Of a stretch of DNA of 16,491 bases, positions 1 through 9,341 are shown piece by piece. Both the position numbers and the translations under genes were made by a program. The DNA is from Paraglomus occultum (taxonomy: Eukaryota; Glomeromycota; Glomeromycetes; Paraglomerales; Paraglomeraceae): positions 1 through 16,491 of the forward strand of contig CAJVPJ010000797.1 in NCBI GenBank assembly GCA_910592205.1. The letters are read 5' to 3'. The notes under the pieces were generated by a model, which ran no database searches, had not been told where the DNA came from, and was given only the letters and a program-made list of their open reading frames with translations. Positions within the stretch are counted from its first letter, which is position 1. Each line of letters opens with the position of its first letter.

Positions 1-540
1 TCTGATTCATAGTTGGTCGTTGAGCCAGAACTCGTTGTCGCAAAGGCGAAGGGAAGTGAAGTTTCAGGTTTCTACAAAGCAAATTGACAAATAAGCAAAT
101 GCGAATTTCAGCACGTCTGCATTCCTATTATTATACCTCATTTGCCATAGTCACTTTCTCACTCACTGTGCTTTATGGTATGGTATCTTCGGCGATTTTA
201 GAACATTTAATCTTATTGGTTAAAGATTGTTGTGTTACATTAACTTGCACGGTGTGACATGTTAATTGTCACACGTGTTGTCGGCGCAGTCAATATTAAC
301 TAGTAAAGTGTGCGATATTCTGCTGTCATTTGTCAACAAGTTAGAAGGTAAACTTTAGTCAATTGAATTGCGTAATTTAGTCGGCAAAAATTACTGTAAC
401 CTCAACAAGTAAGTGCTATTTACGAAATGTTTTATACTGTGTACATAGAAAATACTCTATAACATATAACATATACAAGTAATGAAATCTATTACTGTAT
501 TATTATCCGAAGGCAGAGCAAACGTTCAGTAAAATGCTAA
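1..540 (+). repeat. Left terminal inverted repeat (540 bp)
   Basis: This sequence matches the reverse complement of 15951-16491. The first 77 bases are identical; after that substitutions and small indels appear, with strong blocks kept at about 78-165, 230-280 and 345-408. Recognisable similarity ends near GCAGAGCAAACGTTCAGTAA and the following GCTAA. It contains a perfect 8-bp palindrome with arms at 252-259 and 267-274, and a splice-donor-like GTAAGTG at 409-415, both also present in the other copy. The tip is richer in G+C than the interior of the window. Confidence 0.93.
252..274. promoter_or_regulatory. Conserved palindrome in left TIR (possible protein-binding site)
   Basis: GTGTGACA and TGTCACAC form perfect 8-bp arms around a 7-nt loop, within a stretch conserved in the other TIR. 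The right copy keeps both arms with an 11-nt loop. Preservation of the arms while the loop changed length suggests selection on the inverted symmetry, as for a dimeric DNA-binding protein or a cruciform. The role is inferred. Confidence 0.4.
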
Positions 541-1046
541 ACAATAAAAACGTCCAGAAATGTAAAATTGGTTTCTAGAAAAACAACAACAATATTACAA
601 TCCAATGATTATACCGTATGCTTGTACAGAGAGAAGCCATTAAAATATCTATCCGTTGAACCGGCACAGACTCTTAATAGATCAAATGGAATTGCTGAAA
701 GACTGTCTCATCATTTAGTCTGAATAAAGATTTTCATTAAGGTAAATATTACTGCAATTTTTCATTACTGTGTTAACTGAGTGTTAGGTGCCATCAGCCC
801 CGAAACATTAAAATTCAGTTATTCTTTTTTCTTATTCAAGCAACAACGAGATATCTAAACATTTGTGATAAAAGACTACCAGAAATCCGACATACTGACA
901 TTATATTGTATATGCCGCTTTACCGTTTCTATGCGCATTATAGTTTAGCTAATCAATAACTATTGATTTATGTTATTATACAGGCGTAACAATATTCGTG
1001 GCCACTGAATTAACTCTATCTACCCCTCGCATTAATTTTATGCGTC
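541..1046. other. AT-rich non-coding stretch inside left TIR
   Basis: I see no reading frame that looks coding, no RNA gene and no clear repeat in these 506 bases. A polypyrimidine run ending in an acceptor-like TATACAG occurs at about 978-984, just before the first coding-like stretch. Confidence 0.5.
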
Positions 1047-1312
1047 TTGGTTTTATTAGCATACTGTAATAACACTTACAGTAATTGTTGTTTTTATTTA
1101 GTCCATGCTAGCTCTAATAATCGTTTCTCTCGCACGCAACGAACAAGAATTGTAAAGTGTCTACACCGGGAAGTGGTGCCAAGCATTCACGAAGAAATTC
1201 AGCAACGAAGGAAATTTAAGAAATTGGGTGTTCGACGAGTTAGGCCAATTACTCTACCTCGCGATTTGCTGAAGATTCTATTAGCAACAAGTTCTGTATA
1301 TAAACGGTAATT
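1047..1312 (+). CDS. Unrecognised small basic reading frame, possible exon
   Basis: This frame of about 87 codons opens without a good ATG; the stretch from about 1101 is the protein-like part. It would begin after an acceptor-like TTTTTATTTAG at 1090-1100. The second half is rich in Arg, Lys and Glu and contains HREVVPSIHEEIQQRRKF and VRRVRPITLPRDLLKIL, a plausible pair of basic helices. A donor-like G|GTAATT overlaps its TAA stop, so it may be an internal exon whose neighbours I cannot identify. I do not recognise the family. It lies just inside the left TIR on the strand that reads inward. It could be a remnant of captured cargo, or chance. Confidence 0.3.
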
Positions 1313-1430
1313 ATAGGCTTGATGTTGATCAAAAAAAAAAAATATCGCTAGAGACATGGAAAAAATAGTCGTATCGTACGTGCGGAATCAGTCGTAGCCA
1401 CCGACTTAGTCAACTTTATTGTACTTTTGA

Positions 1431-1730
1431 ATATCTATTCCCGAATACATAATATCGAGAGCAAGAATTGTTGCGCCGCCACAGCGTCACACGCCCAGCG
1501 CCACGGGCAGTCTCATCTTCGCAGATGAAAAGGAAAGTCCACCCTTTCTGATCTATACCGACTCATTGAAACCAACACCGATAATATACTGTATATGGTA
1601 TTTAAGTCGAATCGAAGCAGGCGTATCCAACAAGTTGTTCTGCCAAAACCAGGGAATTGATGCATGCTCCAGCGCACTCGACTTCGACCAAAGTGAACAA
1701 TTAATCTTTTTATGGTTTCTCCTATTTTAA
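1431..1730 (+). pseudogene. Unrecognised coding-like open stretch without start codon
   Basis: The + frame is open for 99 codons from 1431 to a TAA at 1728-1730, in a patch more G+C-rich than its surroundings. It has no in-frame ATG near its beginning. The conceptual product is compositionally protein-like (segments SLIFADEKESPPFLIYTDS and NKLFCQNQGIDACSSAL). The opposite strand is also open over much of this interval (1815-1513), so the coding strand is uncertain. I recognise no domain. It may be an exon fragment of captured DNA. Confidence 0.2.
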
Positions 1731-1754
1731 TTTTTAAATGGTTTTCTGGATCTA

Positions 1755-2246
1755 TGCACTGACATGGATGTTGCAATTGGCTCCACTCCCTAGGGCTGAA
1801 ATGAATAGAGAGCATAAGGTAAGGTAAAAGACAAAGCGTAGAATTGAAAAGGAAATCGTTGATACTTGAACAACATACCGTACGACTTTACACGACTTCT
1901 TCCCATTATCACCAAATCCACTTACCGATTAAACATGTTGCAACTTTCATAACTCTCATGGGCAACATGACATGCAACGTGGTAAACTTAGTAGTCGCCT
2001 CGGAAACCTTATGCACAGATACGGTTGCTATTTCGATCTTTGTTTCGACAGTCGCTTTGCCTCCTGATTGGCTTCCAGAGTGCGAAGGCTCCTCATTATG
2101 CCTGACTTTTCAATTTCCCTTACTGCATTCATCACCGAGATGCTCGTCCACCTCAGCTGCTCTTTGTCCCAAGTCCAACAATGGATAATTTCTTAAAAGT
2201 TTCGGAAGTAAATTCAAAAGAATCGAGTGATTGTTTTCCGGAGTAT
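1755..2246 (-). pseudogene. Broken unrecognised gene fragment with intron-like boundaries
   Basis: On the minus strand a polypyrimidine tract with TTAACTAAACACAG at about 2260-2247 is followed by a protein-like frame (TPENNHSILLNLLPKLLR, then GQRAAEVDEHLGDECSKGN). An in-frame TGA at 2112-2110 interrupts it. The same frame continues as protein-like hydrophilic sequence (HNEEPSHSGSQSGGKATVET) to a consensus donor ATCG|GTAAGTGG at 1925. A consensus acceptor CTCTCTATTCATTTCAG lies at 1797. Splicing there (129-nt intron) gives 14 more residues before a stop near 1755. I cannot name the family. The in-frame stop may be a nonsense mutation, or the true end of an exon. The opposite-strand frame at 1844-2188 is Ser/Cys-rich and looks like a shadow. 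Confidence 0.3.
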
Positions 2247-3733
2247 CTGTGTTTAGTTAAAGGTAAAAAGAGCAGGCAAAGGATATTTCAGGTTAAAAAA
2301 GGTGTTGCGATACTCGAGAAGTAGTAGTTCATTAATATTTTACCACGATGCGTATTTGATCATTTCTTGTGTTACATTTAATCACATGCTATATCGATAT
2401 TCACTAATCCATGATGTGAGTCGTGTAACTTTTGTTCCACGCTGAATGTATAGACGTTAAAGCAACAACTCTTACTACGGACGGTGTTACAAACGGACAC
2501 TTTGTTGTAACCAGTTGGCAAACCGGTTTTTATGATATAGTTGATTCTTAACGTTCAGAAGAATCTACGCGTCTATAACCGTTTCTCTACGGGTAATAAT
2601 ATACAGGAAAAAGATATTAATTTTGTATGCAGAGAAACTTATCCCATAGTCTGTTTCAATTGACATACAGGAAAGGACAATAATACTTCATAACGTTCAT
2701 TACATGTGGAGTAAAGTATCGTGTAGTTTCATTCTAATACTAATACGTCTTTCATCTCTATATCATGTGCCTCTCCCGTCAGCCTGAATAACAAGTTTTA
2801 CAGGTTGACGGTAACGTTTTGATAGAATACAAAATTTTTGTTCTCGCGCTTACCATCTTACTTCCCTCGTTGAATCTTCTTCCGACTAAATCCCTTCCCA
2901 GATTTATTCTCAGAGTCAGACGGAATGCGCTAATTGAATGCGGTTGTGGATATCTTATGATCCGTATCTCATCTCCGATCATCTAATAATACTCTGAATA
3001 AGTAAATTTGCGCAATCATCGATCCAACGCTTATCCACATTCTCACGATCTACCAATACGATAACTCTATGTGAGGAATAACCTACTTGCTGGAGTATCC
3101 GTCATCCGAGTCTTCGCCCACAAGATAATTGATGATTCGTATTTCTAGGGATTAGTATCATAATGTCTGTTCCCTTCCGGATGTTCCGATACTAAACAAG
3201 AGCCCTTACCACGATGCAATTTGTGGTACACGCGGGAACGATTTTTACTGAAAATCTACGATACCAAAGCGAAGCCTGAAAGTAAATATAAACATGATTT
3301 TGTGCGGATGATGTCGTCATTATAAACGTATCTTCTCAATTAAACCCTACGTATAACATAGAATTATTTTAATGGCTCATGTTGTTAGAGTCCCTCGGAA
3401 AGTTCCTCGCGATAGTTAAATTCCTTTGGTTTACATCTTTGGGAAAGTTTAATCAAAATTCTGCCGATTTATACAATTATAGTAATTCAGACTTTTTCCC
3501 TACCACTTTTATAGTGAGTAGTTACGTAAAGTCCCATTTATGGTAGTTGTTACAGGCGCGCAACCCCTGCATATTTCACGCATGAATACGCGACACGTGC
3601 ATCAGGAATGATTATCGGCATCTTAATATGGGCAATTCAAAGAATTCTTGACAAACGCCAAAAGGTACGCTTTCGGTTTTTTACAAAACGTTCGTTTGTC
3701 GGTTTATTAACTCGACAAAAAATCATAATTTAG
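2247..3733. other. Mostly non-coding stretch upstream of the PLC gene
   Basis: There is no confident gene in this 1.5 kb. At 2429-2551 a short + frame of 40 codons reads as protein-like (VKATTLTTDGVTNGHFVVTS) and may be another exon relic. At 3608-3664 a 19-codon ATG-initiated stretch ends in a consensus donor and is in phase with the PLC gene (see findings). I found no recognisable PH domain or N-terminal EF-hand exons of PLC here, although most phospholipases of the delta type have them upstream of the X domain. Confidence 0.4.
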
Positions 3734-6015
3734 ATGGCATTGACAGAAAAAGAACACCACAAATTCAGTGATAAAGAGCGTGCGGCAATGACTTTGGAAG
3801 GTTCCAACAGTTTCCTCGTGTCAAGCGACAAGTCCATATTCGCACCTGAGCATAGTGAAATTTTCCAGGACATGAATCAGCCACTATCTCATTATTATAT
3901 TAACTCGTCACATAACACGTAAGTTGTTTGTGATATTTGTTTCTCTACTTATACCACGACTTGCTAAATACTTATATAATTCTATAGATACCTAGTTGGT
4001 CATCAATTTAAGGGAATATCATCGGTTGAAGGCTATGTACGGGCATTGCAACAAGGTTGTCGATGTGTCGAACGTAAGTTTACCTATGATTCTGATAATT
4101 AATGCTATTTAACGCATCGAGTTTGTTTATTTGATAATGAGACAATGCATTAATCCTCTCTCGCGCATATAGTCGACTGCTGGGATGGCACCGAAGGCCC
4201 AATAATAACGCACGGACGTTCTTTGTGAGCAATCAGAATTAATCCTTGACACTATCTTTGAATATCTGTTCGTCCTGACATATTGTTTCACCTTAGCACA
4301 TCGAAAATCCTATTTGCCAATGTTATAAATGCCATTCGTACATATGCATTCAAGGCGTCAAGTTATCCGTTAATACTCTCTCTCGAAGTGCATTGTAGTG
4401 TTGAACAGCAGACACAAATGGCATCAATTATGCGAAGTACGCTTGGCGAATACCTCGTTGATTGGTTTATATCAGACAACGAGGTAGAACTTCCCAGTCC
4501 TGCCGCACTTATGAATAAGATATTAATAAAGGTAATGATTGTTCACAGTAGCGCCCACTCGTAGATAGAGTAAACTCATAATGTGCGCGTTTTACCACAG
4601 GGGAAGAAAATCCCACCTGGACATGAAGACTCGGCGACAGAATCTGAATCAGCAACAGAGTCCGGATCTGATGTCAATTCGTCTAAAGGTAAACTTTATT
4701 TAACTCTTTGGATATATAGAGTTTTCCAATATATTTGAACATGTATGTTATTGAATAGAATGCCAGGACCGCTTAAAGGAACTGGGGAAGCTAAAGAAAA
4801 AAAAGAAACAGCACATAGCACCGGCGTTATCCGACCTCGTTAACTACTGTTCAGCCGTGAAGTTCAAAGGATTTGATTATCAACGTACGTTGTCTTTTAT
4901 TAGCATCATCAAACACTATTAGTACGAAGCACCAATTCTCCTTTGCTTTTATAGACATCGAACCCTTCTATCACATGTCTTCCTTTTCGGAAAGAGAGTC
5001 TGCTCGACTTATTAAATCAGACAGAAAGAACTTTCTTCGACATAATGAACGACATCTTAGTAGAATATATCCGGCCGGATTTCGAATAAATTCGTCAAAC
5101 TATGAACCACATCATCATTGGAACGCTGGAAACCAAATAGTTGCGCTCAACTGGCAGACGTTCGGTAAGCAAATAGTTATTTGAATGATCGAGGTAGCCG
5201 AATGACTGTATAATGACAACTTACTTTCGACAATTTCACCGCTAGATCTTGGTATGCAGATCAATCGAGCAATGTTTATGGTGAATGGCGGATGTGGTTA
5301 TATCCTCAAGCCGGAACGATTACGAAAATACGAATCCCTAACCGCGAACGCGTTGACAACGGCGACAACATGGAAATTGACAATAGAGGTGAGATCTTGC
5401 GAGACATGTTGCAGTCGCTATTACACTTGCTTTAGTTTCCCTTCCTATGTTTTTTAATCACTGTAACGTCTCGATCTATCAGATAATATCAGGCCAGCAG
5501 TTACCAAAACCCAAAGGACAAACAAAAGGAGAAGTAATCGATCCCTTTGTTGAAGTCGAGTTGTTAGTTCCTGGTGCAGACAGTGTAAAATATAAAACAA
5601 AAACCGTTAACAATAACGGGTTTAATCCTATCTGGAAAGAAACAGCCGATTTTACAGTACATTACGATGAGCTTAGTCTTGTATTTTTACGGTAAGCGAC
5701 GATTTTGATGATTCGCGAGAGATTAGTGAGACTTTTTGCCTAAATTACTGGATCGACAATTATAGATTTTGTGTATACGACGAAGACCTTGGAACTGATG
5801 ATTTCATTGGGTCGTATTGTATTCCTGTCGCAAGTCTACAATCAGGTAAGAAACATTCCACAAACAACATTGTAACAGTTTTTACATTTCAAACTTCTCA
5901 ATTTCTTTTCTTTTCTTTTCACTCAGGACATCGTAATGTCCCGTTAAACGACGCGAACGGAGAGCAATGTCTGTCTACTTCTCTGTATATACGTTCATCT
6001 ATATCTCGAACTTGA
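3734..6015 (+). CDS. PLC1: Phosphoinositide-specific phospholipase C (X-Y-C2), 11 exons, intact
   Basis: The enzyme cleaves phosphatidylinositol 4,5-bisphosphate to diacylglycerol and inositol trisphosphate at the membrane, in a Ca2+-dependent way. Exons: 3734-3918, 3988-4073, 4173-4224, 4297-4531, 4601-4688, 4759-4884, 4955-5164, 5246-5388, 5483-5691, 5766-5845, 5927-6015. All ten introns are GT-AG, 69-99 nt, and splice to one open frame of 500 codons ending in TGA. Residues 1-45 resemble the end of the EF-hand region; X domain about 50-186; an acidic Ser/Glu linker then a Lys run at 187-233; Y domain about 235-350; C2 about 370-495. The family's catalytic residues are all present: H60, N61, E90, D92, H104, E138, plus R301 in Y. 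C2 Ca2+ ligands appear near D395 and D449-D455. The PH domain and most EF-hands are missing, so it is shorter than delta-type enzymes and resembles plant-type architecture. The ATG follows an acceptor-like TTTAG, so the true start could be in an upstream exon. Confidence 0.93.
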
Positions 6016-6281
6016 TAGATATCTTAATTATTATTTATTGCCGGGATCTCTGGTATAGACTACTATTTGTGTGTATTCTAACTAATAAAAGAATTGATGA
6101 ACTTATGGTAATGGTAAATGATCTGGTTACACGAAATGTAATTTTTTAACATTCGCATTATAGTAAAAATTTGCTTGATATTATGCGAGAGAATCCTGAG
6201 CCGAGATATCAATGATCCTTTCCAATTTCGACCAGAGAATCTCGTGCGAGTCGCTAGAGCACCCTTAAATTTCAAAAATAA

Positions 6282-6449
6282 ACGTTTGTTGTGGGTAAAA
6301 AAAAGCAAACAAACAACCCACAGCCTTATCAATTCACTAACCGGTGCATCCAGCATACCGTTCAGGATCAACACTTTGACGAAAATAAGATTGTTCTTAG
6401 TGTCGGCATCAGCGGTTTCATACCCAAAGTTCATGTCCCTCTATTTTAG
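6282..6449 (+). pseudogene. C-terminal fragment of an unrecognised protein
   Basis: A frame open from 6282 to TAG at 6447-6449 (55 codons) reads convincingly as the end of a protein: a Lys/Asn/Gln-rich start, then HTVQDQHFDENKIVLSV and ISGFIPKVHVPLF. It has no ATG. The same frame further upstream begins MRENPEPRYQ at 6183 but is broken by three stops before 6282, including TAA at 6279. It is therefore either a 3' exon whose upstream exons are lost, or a decayed gene. It lies about 270 bp after the PLC stop on the same strand but is not part of PLC, whose C2 domain is already complete. Larger open frames overlapping it on both strands look like shadows. I do not recognise the family. Confidence 0.4.
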
Positions 6450-7811
6450 CAAGTAATTCGGCTCTCTAGAGACCCAAATCCGTGGGAATGCTGCCTGACT
6501 TTGCATCCGAGCCGATAAGGCTAGGTGACGCGTCTATGAAAGCAAAAGCAACATTTCAGATATGAGTAGCATTATTAAATAACACATAATTATAAATGAG
6601 CAGACCAGGAAGAGATCCAGCAAAGTCAATTAAATTTGGGAAAAGAGTGGGACAAAGAGCAGGGAAATGGTGTATTTTTTTTTCTTTAGTTCTTTTCTGT
6701 ATAACTTAAATCAACTATTTCTAGACACTTTTGGGCAGTAGAATTTTTTTCCCGAAACTGACGTGCGAACAAGTGCTGTCCGAGGTTCCACAGAGCTATT
6801 AAAACTGTCACACTCTTATAAACTTTTAAATATTAATATGAAGTAATAACTTGTCCATATACAGTAATAATAAATGAGAAATATTATGAACTGTACGACG
6901 TGCCGAGTTAATTCTTTAATCACCGGTGGCCTTAGAAAGATTGTGTAGTAGAAAAGTTTATTCGAACAAATTGAAACAAACGTTCAAAAGCCCAATTTGA
7001 TAGTGCTTTCCGAAACCTTTGGCAAGGGTAAAATTGGTTGATAATTTTTGCCCTCGTTAGCTGAACAATGGCCTTTGTTTCTCCGTAAAATCATTTCTCG
7101 TTAATTCTATCTAATGTTTATGCAAATAGTACAATACATGATTATGATTGTAAATAGTCATGTAATTTTAGTCGTATTTGCACATAGTCGCGGCAAATAT
7201 GACAATGTACCGTATATTTGTTTTCTCTGCTTATTTTCTTGGTATATCATTATATTAAACAGCAAGAAACAGACTAATTATGGCACTCGGCAAGAAATGT
7301 TGATTTTATATCGGTTTATTTTTTATTCAACTCTTTGATTGAACCGCTTCATTATTTTTACGTTATTACTGATCAGGAGTACGCTTATTGTACGATATCA
7401 ATGGTATAATTTGGAGGTATTGTCGATGTTTAACTGAAGAAAATTTGTTATCAATGTTCTGCGAAAAGTTATGAACAAACTTTGCGTTCTAAATGTTGAT
7501 AAACACGAGCATTATTATTATGGTTCATTTGTAGCAGAAATGTTTGCAATATTATAGTGTTTGCGACTATCACGAAGATAAACGTTTTTGACAAGCTTAT
7601 TTTACTTTGCATAATATTTATTGCTTTCGACTTATATGAAATAGATTCCAATTTACTATTACTTAAACTTTTCGAATAAGTATATCGACCATAATCTGAT
7701 GTCAGAAAAGTTAATAACATTATAATGATATAAAACCCTTATCACGTTTCGAAAAGAAGAGTAAATACTTAGTAAACTCTTACCTCGGAGATTTGCCTAA
7801 ATTAGGAATAG
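6450..7811. other. Non-coding stretch between PLC and the kinase
   Basis: This 1.36 kb is AT-rich, and the open frames in it (for example 7114-7338 on + and 7720-7469 on -) encode Ile/Tyr/Phe-rich strings typical of random AT-rich DNA. One purine-rich patch at about 6600-6670 carries a 37-codon ATG frame noted in the findings. I see no RNA gene and no clear repeat. Confidence 0.5.
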
Positions 7812-9335
7812 TTAATTGCGTTTCAGGTATAAAGAACAAGAGTGCAATACGTTGTAAGAAATAAGTAATTTATAAATCTCTGATAAACGGGTATTCCATG
7901 TCTTGTTATTAGACTTATTTTTGTCAATTTCTGTTCTTAGACAGCTAATATCCCTCCAAAGTATCCCTCTATCCTTTGGACGCTTATCAGGATCAGCGTC
8001 ACAACATCGCTCGGCAAGTTTCTTGTATTCCTCTGGCGTAGAATCAGGCATCGACGGTCGCAGTCCCTCACAAACACGCATTGCCAAACATTCGTCAAAT
8101 GACCAATCTCTAAATGGGTGGTTCACCAGTAGCAATCAGATACATAATGATACCAAATGAATATACATCCGATTTCTGAGTAAATTTGCGGGTACGGAAG
8201 ACTTCCGGTGCAATAAAAGGCAAAACGCCTCGGATAGTTGAAACTGACTCGCGTGATTCACTGATTGTGAAAGACCAAGATCGCATATGTATGGGTATAT
8301 GATACACTTATGGTGGATAACAATGTTTCCGCCAAGATCACAATGCACTAATCCCGCATAATGAATATGACGCAGATATTCTGCAATCGACGCCAAATGC
8401 TTTAATTTATCTTTCCACTTCAATTTGTTAATATTTTGATCCAAAGAAGAGAAAAGACTACCATTGTTAGCATATTGCATAGCAGTCATGTATTCTTTTG
8501 TCTCTGGGTTTGTGTGACTCCATAAATATCGGGGAATGTAAATGAATAATTTTTGGCATGATTTCTGAACTATTATCAATAATAATAAGTACAACAATAT
8601 CACTTTAATCAATACTATCAGTTATTGCTTACCTCAGCAATAAATAATTCGGGCATTTCATCAAAATTCTTATACCGCTTGAGCACGACAGTTTCTCGCA
8701 TATCTCCTACTTCTGAATACTTTTCATATTTGGCAGTATAAACTGTTCTGTAACCGCCAGATCCGATCTCTTTGATCTCGTAAAAGTCGCTGTACTGCAT
8801 GTACTTAGTATGCCAATTGTAAAGTTGTATAATCTTGTCCAATACAGTATGAGTGTCATAGTAGAAAACTAAATAATATCTCCAAGTGGACGGTTCTTGA
8901 GTAATTCCAACTATCCAAATATTGTCAGGTGTTAATATGTTTGGGTATTCCAAAGTTAGCTATTTGAATATGAGTAAACAATACAATCAATAAAACAATC
9001 AATGCTTAATACTATATTGCATTATTTTACATTACCTGATGAAAATTATGCGACTGGGCATCACTGATCTGCTTGAGTGTCACTTTTATCAATTTATTTA
9101 TCACTGGATCTAACCAATCCGTTATGCGTGTGCATCCATGGTGTAATGAGGTCATTTCTCGTACGTTCATCAATGTGGAATGCTCTATCCATTGTATATG
9201 CGCATCATATTTATGCGTTATATTACTCCACGATTCCATAATGAATGAATCCAACGTATTGTTACCCGTACTCCAGTCAAGAGGTCGTGGTGCTTTACCC
9301 CAATAATCTATCTTTCCTACTTGTCTTAGACTCAT
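7812..9335 (-). pseudogene. TKL-type protein kinase with duplicated N-lobe, two frameshifts
   Basis: Exons on the minus strand: 9335-9036, 8959-8633, then 8564-7812, with GT-AG introns of 76 and 68 nt. Exon 1 (100 aa) starts with a GNNTLDSFI motif and a degenerate kinase N-lobe: no glycine loop, but KVTLKQI with a lysine. Exon 2 opens with the matching hinge-like GITQEPSTWRYYLVF, then a second, proper N-lobe: glycine loop GSGGYRTVY at about residue 166 and VVLK lysine near 194. Exon 3 carries HCDLGGN (catalytic loop), CDLG (DFG equivalent), APE, and a C-lobe ending LRPSMPD and ADPDKRP. Key residues remain, but the frame breaks twice: at about 8255-8260 (looks like loss of 4 nt, between SVN and ESRES) and at the GGG at 8116-8118 (looks like one extra base, between GEPP and FRDWSF). 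Without correction the product stops early. Start chosen as the first ATG after an in-frame stop at 9363-9365; a further N-terminal exon is possible. Confidence 0.85.
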
Positions 9336-9341
9336 CTCCAC

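Noticed and set aside
1844-2188. Plus-strand frame of 114 codons as a gene
   Set aside because: It is Ser/Cys/Leu-rich and lies opposite a hydrophilic minus-strand frame with good splice sites, so it looks like a shadow.
2779-2982. Minus-strand 67-codon frame
   Set aside because: It is short, shows no splice context or recognisable motif, and the surroundings are non-coding.
3630-3664. EF-hand-like string FKEFLTNAK just upstream of PLC
   Set aside because: That frame has a TAA directly before it and would put the PLC exon out of frame, so it is a coincidence.
6078-6434. Minus-strand frame of 118 codons downstream of PLC
   Set aside because: It overlaps the better + strand C-terminal fragment and turns into AT-rich Ile/Asn/Tyr sequence typical of non-coding DNA.
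7114-7720. Open frames on both strands between PLC and the kinase
   Set aside because: Their translations are Ile/Tyr/Phe/Ser-rich strings expected from AT-rich DNA.
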